Below are positions 20,904 to 32,770 of a stretch of 64,000 bases of DNA, one piece after another. Position numbers and translations under genes: made by a program. Every line of letters begins with the position of its first letter. Positions within the stretch are counted from its first letter, which is position 1. The notes under the pieces are model-generated. The model had not been told where the DNA came from. It ran no database searches and saw only the letters and a list, made by a program, of their open reading frames with translations. The DNA is from Dermacentor variabilis (taxonomy: Eukaryota; Arthropoda; Arachnida; Ixodida; Ixodidae). The stretch is from the NCBI RefSeq assembly GCF_050947875.1, contig NC_134568.1, forward strand, positions 200,933,043 to 200,997,042. Direction: 5' to 3'.

Positions 20904-23730
20904 CCTGTACACGACGCCGATTAAAATACGAAAATTGCGATGCTTAACTTGACACCAAATGCTTTCGTGCTCTGGTATGTTTGGAAGCTGGACACAATTT
21001 ATTTCCCTCTTGTTTTTTATCCAATCAAAGCAACGCCCTCTCCTCGCCCAGTGAGGTCGCGTATAATTATATTGTGGGATGGAGGAATAATTTCGGAGTC
21101 ATTTATCGCCGGGGTCAACTAAATTTCTGTGACTGCCAAAATGTGTGGGTCATAGAGGATGAGCATATCTTCTAAGTGGTTTGACTTGTTAGCAAGACTT
21201 GTTGCAATAAGGAAGATATAACGGAGCGTCGCTGTTTGAATGCAAGACCAGCGCTAGGCAAATTAGACTAAGGACCACAGGCTGCCAGGTGGCCTCATCC
21301 CAAACGGTATCGTCTACCCGAAATAGCTCGTAGTAACTTTGTGGCCTTTGGCGTTAAACTGAAGTTCATTATGACTGGTTTAGGTTTATTAGGCCGTTGT
21401 TTTCCTATTCAGTGCACCCCTTTCTACGGCACTGACCGTTAAGCCCAGCTTTACGCGGATTATGTCTTCAATAACTTCTTGTTTTAAACTGCTCGGGGTC
21501 TAGCGATCAGATTCAGGAAGGTCAAAGACAACTAAATTTGCGGCGCCGACTTCTGTCTTCAAAATCGTCGTTGAATTCGAAATTGATTTCGAAATTATGA
21601 TTAAATTCAAGCTTTATCAGTTTCACTTAGAAGTGCTCGAGCATAACGAAAAAAATGGTGGCCAATCAACTCTGTGAAGGTGGAATTCGAGCGAAGCTGT
21701 CATTGCGCGTCCAAATTCGCCCCCGATCTGTGGTGTGAACGTGGTTGGACAGCCAAGCCAAACGAGTGCACGAAACAAAACACGTTTGTTTGTAATTTGC
21801 GATTGAGCATACTTCTTGGTTAATTAGGTTAATGAAACTTGGAAGGACTAGATATTTATTCTAGTAGACAAAGACGGGGGCTATCCGTTTCCCTCCCGTA
21901 GAATCCCATGTATTGACAGCAGACGTCAATTTCGCAACTTTTACAATTTCACTGTACCTAATTACTGTACCTGTACCTAATTTTACTGTACCTGTACCTA
22001 ATTACTGTAATTACTGTACCTAATGATAGAGTCGTCTTAGTGGCCAATTGTCATATAATTTTTGGGATAGTTCTGGTAAAACAAGAGTGACGATAGGTAC
22101 GCCCACACAATATCGTATCACCTCTGTTATTAAATGCGTAGGCATTTGTATGCCTACCAAACGAGAAAGTTGTCCGTCACGTAAGACAATGAATGGGTTA
22201 TACCTCCTTAAGCAACTGCTCATACACCCTTAAGCCAGCAAAAAAAAAATTTTATTTACCTGAGAATATACTGATCTTGAAAATGGTGCCTATTTATATC
22301 TAACCTACTGAAAATGCTTATCCAAGTGATGAGACGTATAAGCTTTTGCATAGAATGGAGCGATCTTGCATCAAATTTGGGGGTTGAGTTTTTGCACACA
22401 CAGATTTGTTGATGGACACGAAAAATCCACGGAGCCCTAGCCATAAACAGCTTCGCTGTAAAATTAAGTGCACCAAAACTAGTACGAAACCTTCCACTTG
22501 GTGTGCAGCCGAACCATTAAAGGCGCTCGTTAGCGCTAGTGTCGTGTTCTTTGCCTATGTCCTTGTCTGTTTAGCGCTGTGACTTTTCGTAAAAAGAATT
22601 ACCACCCACTTGCCCAAGTTTCCCTTCTAGGGCAATCTCAAAGCCGAGCTACATGGGCACACTTTACCGCCAAGCACGAGTAAGCAGATCTCGTCCGTAT
22701 TTAAAATATACACGAAATTCAGGCGCGCTACTTAACATAAGGTATTGTGTTTTATGTTTTTAGTTTGAAAGACGCTTTCAACTTGTTTGTATCGGCTTGG
22801 AAACACTCCGAGATGTTTTCTTGAAATCTAAGTTGCAGCAGCCTGAACGCACGGGCTAACCAACGACGAATCATACGGATACACGCTAAGGATGATCAAT
22901 TAATTTTTTACATCGAAGCTGTGTATTACTCAGATTCAGGGTATCGTGACGTCTGTGTGCAGAAACTATCATCATGTGGGCTGATCCTGGTGATAGTGCT
23001 AAAGGGTCCAAGCTGAATGACACATACCCCTGTGGGCTCGGGGACCTGTAACGCGCCCTCCATCTACCCTTGTCGCATCTAGGACCCAAAGAGGTCCCAG
23101 ACACAATGTTAAGAACATATGATTTTCAAAAAATGTTTTGTACAACTTTTTTCAAAAAGGACTGTTAAAAAATTCTTGTTATAGCTCGGCCTCCTCCTCA
23201 TAGAATTTGTCGAGGGATCAAATACATGAATGATAACTGCATTGCAATTGCCTGAGGTGCTGCAAACGAATTCTTGAACGCTATGCACTGTCAAGACAAG
23301 TAAAATGTGTATTTTTTCATAAAAGAACATACTCGTATATGCCAAAAATTGTGCCCAATATAACTGATATCAATGGTTCCATGTTTTTGTCTATTTAATA
23401 AGCAAAGAAAATATCACACGAACTTTAGAACTATATCATTTCGAAACCAGCAAAGCAGTGCATGCCGCTGATATGAAAAATGTAAAGGCCGTGAAATGAA
23501 GAAGTTGAGGACAAATATTTTAATGAAACTTTGTCATTCATAAACCTTCATTACGTTTTCGTACATATGCAATGGCCAGGGAAAAATCTCAATGACGCTG
23601 TCCTTTGTTCCAATGTATTGCGGAAGAGGAGCTGTCACCGGTTATGTATTGTAAGTAATTGCAACGAAATTATAGTCGCCACAGAGAGCACATATAAAAA
23701 GATGGCCAGGCTTAGCTTGGTTAAGCCAAG
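20904..23730. other. No recognisable gene or element
   Basis: The only structured feature is an imperfect tandem array of ACTGTACCTGTACCTAAT-type units at about 21951-22024. A minus-strand frame at 22020-22223 and another at 23109-23345 are open for 67 and 78 codons but match nothing I know. Confidence 0.4.
21951..22024. repeat. Imperfect short tandem repeat
   Basis: Reiterated ACTGTACCT and CCTAATT units in varying order over about 75 bp. Simple-sequence expansion is the likely origin. Confidence 0.8.
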
Positions 23731-24010
23731 AATGCGTTGCATATTGCGCGGTCAGGTGGTGGCTGCGGCCGCGCGCGACCGCGCCAGTTGGGGCCCAGCT
23801 TTTCCTCCGTGACGTCACGCGCCGGCGCAGCGCCCCTAGCGGGAGGAGCGGGAGTCAGGTGGTGGCTGCGGCCGCGCGCGACCGCGCGAGTTGGGGCCCA
23901 GCTTTTCCTCCGGCTGTCGTGACGTCACGTCACGTGGTTGCGCTAAAGGTCAATGGTGGCTGCCCGGCCGCGCCCAAGGGCTGAACTGAGTGATTGCAAT
24001 ATGCAACGCA
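23731..24010. mobile_element. CpG-rich MITE-like element with internal 103-bp tandem duplication
   Basis: The ends are inverted repeats: TGCGTTGCATATTGC at 23733-23747 and its complement at 23995-24009. Inside, a block beginning GTCAGGTGGTGGCTGCGG occurs at 23751 and again at 23854, giving a 103-bp period. The interior is very GC-rich, with a NotI-type GCGGCCGC core and TGACGTCAC sites that match CRE half-sites by sequence only. No ORF is convincing. Confidence 0.7.
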
Positions 24011-24034
24011 TAAAAGCAGGAGTTCTGCAAACTA

Positions 24035-25037
24035 TACGAGGGCGAGTCAAATGAAAGTGAGCCAATGCGAATATATGACAAACGGGGCGCTTTTTAAAGG
24101 TAGTCTCCATGAGCATTGCGACATTTGTCCTATTGACTAACGAGTCGCGTCTCATGAAGCTCCTTAGGTTGCTGCTTCAAAAAGTCTGTAACTGACACCT
24201 TCATGTCATCGTCCGACACGAATATGGTTCCCTTGAGCTGTTTTTCTTTTTCGATTTCCGCAAATTGTGGAAGCCGCAAGGCGGCAGGTGTGGGCTGTAT
24301 GGCGAATGTTGCAGAGTTTCTCACCTGAACATTGCCAGTTTTGTTTTAACCAAATCAACGACGTGGAGACGGGCATTGCCGTGGAGCAAGATGACCCCAT
24401 TCGTCAATTTTCCACGTCGTTTGTTCTTGACTGCGACACGCAGCCGATCCGGCGTTTCACAATATCGGAAACGATTGATAGTATCTCCAGGTTTAGAAAA
24501 TCCGATCAGTAATGGCTCCTTACGATCGAAAAAGAAGTCAACGGCATCATTCAGGCGGAAATGACGGCCTTTGCTTTCTTTGAGGGTGGTGAATTCGAAT
24601 GTTTCCACTGTGAGCATTGCCATCGTGTTTCAGGCTCGTAATAGTGGTACCATGATTCGTCCCCGGTGACAATTACAGAGAAGAAGTCATCACCCTCATT
24701 GTGATACCGGATCATATTACTCGAGGCACCACCGAACCATTTGAACCGTTTTTGGAACCGTTTGCTCCAACGCTTCACGGTGCCCAATGAAATACTATGT
24801 TTAACGTACACGGCAACCATACGGTGACCAACTTCTTTTTGGGAAACACCTTCAGGGCCCACTATGTGACGCAACCATATTCAACCCAGTGTATGAGAGC
24901 ATTAAAGAATGTTTATCCTTACACCTACTTTTCTAAATGAGAGATGTCTGTGTACTACGCGCATGCCTCGCAGATAATGAACAGAACCATTATTGCACAG
25001 GGTGGGTTGGCTTACTTTCATTTGACTCACTCTCATA
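24035..25037 (-). mobile_element. Mariner DNA transposon, degenerate, with both terminal repeats
   Basis: Inverted ends share GAGTCAAATGAAAGT (left 24042-24056; right, inverted, about 25013-25027), with TA-containing flanks as expected for mariner insertion at TA. The element is about 1.0 kb, shorter than the usual 1.3 kb, because part of the transposase N-terminal half is missing. The transposase is on the minus strand. Confidence 0.85.
24130..24874 (-). pseudogene. Mariner transposase remnant
   Basis: Minus-strand frames give a helix-turn-helix portion (SLGTVKRWSKRF), then a junction where part of the DNA-binding domain is deleted, then VIVTGDESWYHYYEPETRW with the first catalytic Asp, KKAKAVISA, FDRKEPLLIGFS and RRGKLTNGVILLHGNARLH. 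The second motif is normally HDN in mariners but reads HGN here, so the catalytic Asp is lost. The third-acid region (after 24320) is frameshifted and corrupted, followed by a readable C-terminus (SDDDMKVSVTDFLKQQPKEL). Frame changes occur near 24610 and 24320. It cannot be active. Confidence 0.85.
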
Positions 25038-25315
25038 CATTAGAAATACAAAGATACAACGGAATATACAAATGCGAAGATACAGCTTGATAAAGGGAAA
25101 AAAAAAAAGTGTCACTGGGAACAAAGTTCACTGCACCTATACACAAAACCTCGCAACAAGATATTTAAATATACGTATAAGTATCCAATAAATCCACATA
25201 TCTAAGCAAACGTCACTGTATATAACGCGTCAAACAAGGTAAATAAATACGTTGAGAATAACAGATTCACACATCACAGAATCCTAAGACCCCCCCCCCC
25301 CCCCCTAACTCCCTC

Positions 25316-25560
25316 AACTCCCCCCGATGCATCGCGCGCGGCGGAAGGCGGCGCGCTTCTTCACCGCTTTTCTGCCTTGCGCACAGAAGACTGAGCCACC
25401 ATCGTCGGCTCACCCATGCCACCCCCCCCCCCCTTCACACCCTTTCACTCGCACATGCAGCATGCGGCGCGTGGTCACGATGTTATCGCCCTTGGACTTT
25501 ATACGGAACATGAGGGTGACGGAAGGAATGCGCCTGGAGTGTCCATATATAATATAATAA
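25316..25560 (-). repeat. Repeat B, truncated reverse copy
   Basis: In reverse orientation this matches the first part of the repeats at 50396 and 59664: TCCGTATAAAGTCC, GGCGATAACATCGTGACC and GTGCGAGTGAAAG blocks in order. It is preceded on the left by long C runs (25292-25306). Open frames on it are by-products of GC content. Confidence 0.65.
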
Positions 25561-26506
25561 AACTATCCGGGAACCGAAGCGTCCCGTCGCCCTTTACTCT
25601 CCGCAAAAGAAGTAACCAAATCTAACTTTCACCATGCGGCAATTTGCTGCACCGCAACAATGGCTTTTTTTTTCTTTTTTCATTGTGGGGCCGGAGCACC
25701 GGAACGAAAAAAAAAAAAGACGCAAGGAAAGCATGTTGGCCACAATCGAATGCCTACTTTGGGCACCTTACGTGGCTACCGAAGGCATATCGTAGAAAAC
25801 TTGGGACGCTTAGCCCACACAGAACCATACGCGTACTGCTCGGTATCCTACACCGGCGAGACAAGACTTTCCGGAGAGTTTGCGCTCAAGGGAACGCGTT
25901 GCAATCCGTCGAGTCCCCACAGTGATGGCGACGAGCGACCATTTTTTTTCTTTGTCTCGTCTGCTAGCCAGAAAGCGTCCAAAACTCTGCCAGACAAAAA
26001 TCCGCTTGGTCATACAAACGAACGCGCAGCGAAGTGCGCCGCGCGGTGGTCGGCGCAACACGAGAAAAAAGCATGCGCTCTGGCCGGCTCTGGCAGCCCG
26101 CGGGTAGCGAGAGCAAGAAACTGAAGAGGCTCAATGTGGTAGTCGGGAATAAAAGTCAAAGTAGAAAAATAAGAACATAGTTATCTTTGCTGGCTTTAGA
26201 GTCTTGACATGGATGCTTTGGCGCAGGTGAAAAAAAATGTTGATATTTTTTTATGCGACATAATGGCACAAATGAACCACCACAACGCTTCGTCTCATCG
26301 GTCCTCGCTGCGTACTTTGTCAACTTGTGTGATAGTGTGTTGATTTGGTTTGTCTCGTAGTATGGTCCGATGTACGACTTAAGAAAAGGTAATGCACCTT
26401 TGGCGTCAAATGTTTATAACAATATTAAATCCACAAAGTTCCGGAAATTAAAATTTAAAGCAAGACTTTGGAAATGTCAATGCCCCTTTCACATCAAAAG
26501 TTTATG
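25561..26506. other. No recognisable gene or element
   Basis: An open frame at 25660-26124 is made from A/T-run-encoded Phe and Lys tracts and resembles no protein. Other frames are short. Confidence 0.4.
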
Positions 26507-27690
26507 AGAATTCATTATGCAAAAACGAAGTGAGGCGTGCAGACAGGACACAAGAGTAGAGAAGTGGACAACACGAACGCCGACTATCAACTGAAGGGAG
26601 CACTGAGGCGAAAAAAGAAAGAAGACACAAAACTAATCTGCGCAAGCTCAGGAATGCTAACACCACGTGTCAGTCGGGTATACGAACCAATCTACGTGAG
26701 AGATAACTGTTAAGGCACTTAATCTCTTCCTTATGTAAAGTAATCGAAGGCTGACTCACGCACGCACTTCCACCATTATAGATATGCCATGCCTCTACCA
26801 TAAGACGCGTATATTCTTTCTTATGCCTGTACAATATCGCGCATTCATCTAACTCTGGCGTGCTGTTACAATCTTGGCAATGCAGGGAAAGATTAAAAGG
26901 CGATCCACCGGTTAACGACCTTTTATGTTCCCTTAGCCTCTGATTGATACACCGTCCCGTTTGCCCGACGTAGAACTGGCCACAGCTAAGGGGAATTTTA
27001 TAAACCACACCCATACGACAGTCAGTAAAACTGTTGTTATTTTGCTTCACTGGATAAATATCTGTTCGTTTTTGGCCTTTTACCTGCTGCTTTTTTCTCT
27101 GTATGGCAGCGCATATCTTACCTAGCTTATTGGGAACAGTGAAAGCAACATTAACATCATATCTACTTGCAACATTTTTAAGCCTGTGCGACACTGAATG
27201 AATATACGAAATAGCCACTACTCTTTTTTTGCTATTACTGCTTTCTGTAATCACGTCCGTCCCTCTCGAAACCGACTTCTTTAGGCGCTCAGCCACAGTG
27301 GCCACTGCAACACTAGGATAACCTGCTTCTAATAGGCGCCGGACCTGCGCATTAAAACTGGCGCTCATTTTGTGCATGCAGGATCTGGTGAGAGAAGACT
27401 TAAGGCACAACATGGCAATTCCGTTTTTTACTACTTCGGAATGCTAGGATTGAAAGTTTAGCAACGGCTTCGAAGATCTTGGGGAGTACTGCCAACAAAC
27501 ATGATTTTGTTCGAAGACCAAGGAAATATCAAGAAACTGAATTGCGTGTCGCTGGGGAAATTCCTTGGTAAACTTTAATCCTCCTCCGTAAAGTTTAGAT
27601 TGGTCACCTACTGAGGTAACAGCGGAATCGAATTCTTCCCTATTGCAGAAAATCAGGTAATCTGCAATCCTTGTGTCCTTGTCCTTGTGT
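26507..27690 (-). mobile_element. Penelope-like retroelement, 5'-truncated, with GIY-YIG endonuclease
   Basis: Read on the minus strand from 27690: the C-terminal part of a Penelope-type RT (DYLIFCNREEFDSAV, LKFTKEFPQ, IQFLDISLVFEQNHVCW), a stop near 27447, then an uninterrupted 247-residue stretch (27413-26670) with the linker and GIY-YIG domain (VVYKIPLSCGQFYVGQTGR, QRLREHKRSL, a later MVEAWHI Glu). The nuclease would cut target DNA for retrotransposition. The RT palm with YADD is missing. The 3' UTR runs to about 26507, ending near GTCCTGTCTGCACGCC/CTTCG blocks. Confidence 0.85.
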
Positions 27691-27875
27691 CCTTGGGTCC
27701 TTGTGTTATGCGACTTCCGGTGCCTGGGCGTTTCCGCGAACGCTAGCCCGTGTTTGCAATGTTCACGCGGAAATGTTTTTTCGAGCGTGAAAAAGACATT
27801 CTAGGCAAAAACCAGAATGATTACCGGCGCCGGGGGTTGTTGTGGTCGGCGGTGCATGACAGCACAAAAAATTTC

Positions 27876-27974
27876 GGGGGGGGGGGGCTGAATCTCCATA
27901 AGCCCCCCCCCCCGCCCTGGCTACGCCCCTGCTTGCAATGCCACACCGATCCGGCCCATCATCATCATCATCAT
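27876..27974. repeat. G-run/C-run hairpin and short (ATC)n tract
   Basis: A run of about 12 G (27876-27887) faces a run of about 11 C (27903-27913) followed by CCTGGCTACGCCCC. A CATCATCATC tract lies at 27957-27974. Together they look like the end of a degraded repeat; the identity is unclear. Confidence 0.6.
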
Positions 27975-29589
27975 TTTCATCAAAAACTACATTCTGTAGA
28001 AGTGAGAGAAAGAATATTTGAAGATGACCATTATCAAGTAGAACCGCTCTACGTAAAAAGAAAAGGTGGTGACAACGTTTAAGATTAAGGCAGTGAGAAT
28101 TGCGCGGATTTCAGTAAGAACCGTATACACATTCGTGCGCTGATAACGCTGCAAAGAAGAATTTCATGTCTCCGCTTATTTCAGAGTAAGAGGTGGGTGG
28201 TTATTGTTATTTCGTCGATTGCATATTTTTCATCACGGTGCCCACAGCGCCAGTTCGGCGCCACCGAAAGTACGTGCGTGCATGCGGGGGAGGGGATAGA
28301 GAAATAACATATGAAATGCAAACGATCAAAAAGAAAGATGAGATACCGAAGAGAAGTCGCCTATCAGCCAAACACATCAGTAAACCAAAAATAATGAATG
28401 TAGCCCCTTCAGGCGCGCATTAATATTGCCTGCTGAAATTTTATTTTCGCCACACTTCTTGTATCTTCGGAAATAAGAAAGAGGGTACAGCTGCCTCAAT
28501 GGTCTCGGAATTTTCAATTATTCCCTGATTTTTGTCAAGCTCAAAAAATTTGGACCACACCGAGAGAACTTACCGCAGGAGCGTCAAATATGAGAACATC
28601 AATTACCTTATGCCTAGCATACCTGGAGAGAACACAAGGAGGCCCCTTGAAAAATATGCCTGGTGTAAAGCATTGCAAAAAAAACAAAGAAAAAAATGAA
28701 CCCGCTACATGACGACAAAGAACAACAAGAGCAAGCGCCTTCCAACTCGTTTTACTAAAGCAGTTTACACACGTTATTCAAACTTGCAGCATGGATTCAA
28801 TAAGAAGCGTTTGTGATACATGCGACATGTTTTAAACGTCATAATTTTTATAAGTACTGTTGTCTTTTATGCACTGCTTTGGCGCGCACAACTGCGCACA
28901 CAGCGCCTCAAGGAGATATGACCCAGTTAAAAAGGGGTTGCACTGAGAAAACATGACACAGCTACAGAATAAGAAGCAGTATTGCGCTTATGGAAATACG
29001 AGTTAAATTATAATGTTAGAAAAGGTGCCAGTTGAGGTATTACGAACGAAATCGGAAAGAGCGGAACAAACGCGGTTTTCGGAAAGAGCGGGACAATAAC
29101 AGTAAAATATCCGTCCTACACCTCTTTTACTTCAGGTATCTGATATATAGGCGCAAACGGAAATAAGGTTGAAGAGGTATTTATTACGGTTTATGCTAGT
29201 CTTGCATAAACGAATTTCAAACGGAGATTCTTTCCTCCTTCTCGAGGTGATTATAAGCCAAGGCGACCCGTAGCAGCAGTCAATCTGAAAATTCTGCCAC
29301 AATTGGAGAGTGTAATTTGTAGATCCCGATTTTGAATCCGTTCAGTCTACATTAGTTGCCAACTGGTGACTTCCCACGCAGTAACCATATCCTCATACGA
29401 AGGCCATATGCGTTTGTTTCAAGCACTTTCTGTACTTATCACGGTCACTCAATTCACATATATATACACAGGAAATGTAACGTACGAAAGTTCTCGTGAC
29501 CTTCAATGTGCCGGCGCCACGCGGGTTCAGGAAGTTTAAGTTTGAGGTATTCAAATTCCGACCAACAAATTAAATTCCGGTGTTGGACG
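27975..29589. other. No recognisable gene or element
   Basis: The only pattern is a near-duplicate CGGAAAGAGCGG block at about 29049 and 29080. No supported frames. Confidence 0.4.
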
Positions 29590-29804
29590 GGCCAAAACCA
29601 CATTCTTATTATGAGGTACGCCGTAGGGGGAGGGAATCAGGATTAGGTTTGACCACCTGGGGTTGTTTAACGTTCATCTGAATCTAAGTACCCGAGCCTT
29701 TTCTGCATTTCGCCCTCGCATCGAAATGCGGTCGCGGCCGGGATCGCACCCACGACCTCGTGTCCAGCAGCGCAACGCCAAAGACGCTGGGCTGCAGCGG
29801 CGGG
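29590..29804 (-). mobile_element. Degenerate copy of the tRNA-derived SINE
   Basis: Blocks in plus-strand order are GCCAAAACCACATTCT, TTATGAGGTACGCCGTAG, GACCACCTGGGGTTG, CATCGAAATGCGG, a box B-like GGGATCGCACCC and CACGACCTCGTG, ending GGCGGGT. Order and orientation match the 7.5- and 35.3-kb copies. Many substitutions mark it as older. Box B is altered. Confidence 0.75.
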
Positions 29805-31535
29805 TAAATTCCCCAAAGGTGGCAACTTTGTACTTTTTTATTGTCGCAGTTGTACACACTACAGGGGGTACTTTCTTTTTTTCGCCTGAAACACGTGTCT
29901 GGTATTTTTGTTCAAATTTTAATTTTCATCCACCACGTACCGCGCAAGTTTGAACTCTTGCTGAAGTCCGCTTTGCGGTGTAGCACAATCATCGAAGAAC
30001 AGATAGCCCGATATAAAACGCAGTCATCAGAAATAACCGCATCGGCCTCGAGCACGTGAGCATCACGTTTTCCAAAAGAAAAGTGCGCCCTTCTTGGTGC
30101 GCTTCTTTTGGAATAACGTCCACTGTTTCTTTGCCTGTCCGACTGCTGACTATGACGGCGCCCAGAGAAATAATTTGAATGCATACGAGCCGCACACGAC
30201 ATATGGAATAGAATTGAACGCTGCGGAGAGTATACATGTGGGCGCAGCGATGCCATCGTCCACATTTTATTGTAACTCAGGCCGTGGCAGGGATGGCGAT
30301 GCAACAGCGAAAAATAAGGGAACGGCAAGAACAAATGGAGACTGGAAGCGTGCGCTATGGGCTTGCTGTAGCACTTTTCTTTCTTCCCGTGTATTTTTTC
30401 CCGTCCTCTTTCACTCGTATAAGTGTGAATCGCTTGCGCGACATTCCATGTGGAGGCGGCCCAGCCTCGCTTGTGTTTGTTTTCCTTAACAGTGAGCGCG
30501 CACGTAAGCGAACAGGAAGAGCCGCGGCTCATGCGGGACCCCGTCGGATATATACGTTGAGTCAACACGAGGCCAATCGAGGCAAAACACAACGACAATA
30601 AAGTGCAAACAGGGGGCGGCCGCCGGGGCCCGCATTGGCACGAAAATTACTTTTGACACGAGGCGTTCTTCTGCAGGCGACTCGGCACCAACACGATTTT
30701 GAAAAATCCCCCTGGCTACTGGTCGGCCGCAAGCACCGACAATGTAATCTTTGTGCCGAGCTCGGCGTCTACGGCTCGTTTCGATGATCGGGGCGCAACG
30801 AAGTGCTGGAAAAAGAAAGAAACGAGCGGGCAGGATGGAGCGTCGCCGCCGCCGGCGCTCAGGTTCAATGGCCAGATTGGAACAGTCGGCATCGCAGCGA
30901 GCGTCACGGTCCACGGGCCACGCGCTGCTGTTGGGCACGCTGCAGCCGCCGGCTGCCGCGGATGTCGAAGCGACGGTTGCAGCCCTCTCCTCCCGCTGGT
31001 GGAGTCGCACGCCAGCCCAGGCCGCAACGGTGCCGACGCTTCGAAGCACGCAAGCTTTTAAGAATCATGATGGTTTTTTTTCTCTTGTTTTTTTTTTCAC
31101 TTTTTGAATGTTGCGGGGTCCACTTATCAACTTCTACAAGTTCCCGTGTCACGGCTCTTCTGTCGTGGGAAAGTGCACGACTGTGCGAGCTGCTAGCCCA
31201 CCACATGACACTAAACTAGCATCAGTAATAGAAAATTGGGAAAAACTTTCGTTGGTGTAAAAAAAAAGGGGGGGGGGAATAAATCAGTGGCGATATTGCG
31301 CTAAATGCGAGAGAAATGTGTTAGGATTGCGTGGCACCTCATTGAGATGGCCGATCCATGACTTAAACCACGTTCACCACATTGCAAAGTGTTGTTCGGG
31401 AGCCCACTCGGCGCACGTCCTGCCTCTTCGAGGAGTGAAGTGCGACTGACGGTGGTCCGGAGCAGATCACCGTCAGTAGCACTATATATGGGGTGCCTTT
31501 TTTTTTTTTTTGCTGCACGAATATTTAAAAAAATT
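29805..31535. other. No recognisable gene; GC-rich patch 30600-31060
   Basis: The GC-rich patch opens long frames on both strands at once, which is a composition effect and not evidence of coding. It could be a CpG-rich promoter of a gene outside the window, but no exon is supportable. Confidence 0.35.
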
Positions 31536-32105
31536 GCCTGTGCCAATTAGAACAATTGTAACCCTTGATCTAAATTACTCGATGAAGCGTCCATTACTCC
31601 TACGAGAAATCAACAGGCTTTATTAAATAATTAACTTGATTACGCTAGTTACCTTTTAATTAATTAATTTATGGTACGGATGTTAATCTACGTATCACCC
31701 TAGTCACTTTGCAAGGCATATCGACTTGGAACGAATTCTGAGGCTGGGATTCGAGATATATGCGCTGTCAAAGTGCGGTAAAAATGTACTATACCACTTA
31801 CGTTTTCCTTGTTTTTTTAATGAAACGCTGTTTTGTGCATTAAAGCACGAAAGTAACTGAAACGCCAATGCATTTCGTCGGGCACTTCAAAAGTTATCTC
31901 AAAACTAGTATAATCCTGAGAATTCGTTCTAAGTGGATACGCCTTGCGAACTCACTGGCTGCAATTCGCGGATTGAAATATGTGCCGTAAGGTAATTAAT
32001 TAAAAAGTTAATTGATGATTCAATTAAGCATTTTGATTTCTTCTTGAAGTAATGGCTGACTCGTCGAGTAATTTAGATCAAGGGTTACAATTGTGCTAAC
32101 TGCAA
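31536..32105. mobile_element. Foldback element with long imperfect inverted repeats, ~570 bp
   Basis: The left end (AACAATTGTAACCCTTGATC at 31551-31570, continuing TAAATTACTCGA) is mirrored at the right end (TCGAGTAATTTAGATCAAGG followed by GTTACAATTGT at about 32064-32094). Inverted similarity continues inward in blocks, including GAACGAATTCT near 31731 and its partner near 31918. There is no ORF. The arrangement is that of a non-autonomous foldback DNA element. The superfamily is unknown. Confidence 0.75.
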
Positions 32106-32154
32106 CACTCTATTTTTAAAATTTTGGTGCGTAATGTGACGGTACTTGACGGGA

Positions 32155-32770
32155 TGCAAGTCCGCCCTCATTATCTACTGGGCAGGAAAGTCAGCACTGG
32201 CATAATGTATACGATGTTGACGAGACCATTGCCAACACCAATCTATCGGTCTTAATCAAGCCAGCTACAGAAAACACTGTCATCGCAAAGGCGTTTCGTC
32301 TCAGCACGTCACGGTGTGGAAAGATTATACTTAATTAAGGGCAAATCCCTCCCATCACATGTAAAGGTGGGCCACTTCCGACACGCAATTCGTCCCTTTG
32401 TACCAAAACCACTGCAGTGCTGTAATTGCAAGAAGTCAGGACATGTAAGTAGTGTGTGCAAAAACCCTACCGTGTGTTCTCGATGCACTGGGCCCCACAC
32501 CACTGACAAGTAAGAGGTCAATGTGCTGAAGTGCACAAATTGCAGTGGCCCTCACGATGCATCCTCAAAGGACCACTCCCACCCTCTCTGTCGCCCAGGC
32601 CAAACGCAGTCAGCTCTAAGGACAAAAGAGCTTCGAACAACACCGGAGCTCATGCTTGGCCTGAGATCCCGAGGCTACATGCACCTACTGAGCGAGATCT
32701 GATTTCTACAGCAAGGATTACTCCGTCTGTTCCTGATAAACTGACGGACCAATATCAACAAATTGTTGTC
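32155..32770 (+). pseudogene. ORF1 (zinc-knuckle) remnant of the I-b element
   Basis: The readable frames give LIKGKSLPSHVKVGHFRHAI, then the CCHC arrays CCNCKKSGHVSSVC, CSRCTGPHTTDK and, after a stop near 32511, CTNCSGPHDASSKDHSHPLC. These are gag-like knuckles as in I-superfamily ORF1. A frame change near 32320 and the internal stop break it, and the N-terminus is absent. It would have bound element RNA. Confidence 0.7.

Noticed and set aside
22020..22223. 67-codon minus-strand frame of protein-like appearance
   Set aside because: Short, no ATG context, splice signals or recognisable family; not enough to call a gene.
25660..26124. 154-codon plus-strand frame
   Set aside because: Begins in T and A runs giving Phe and Lys tracts; no protein-like pattern, and overlapping frames of similar length exist.
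30486..31219. Several 100-190 codon frames on both strands
   Set aside because: They overlap one another in a GC-rich patch, are Arg/Ala-rich without any motif and are explained by scarcity of stop codons.
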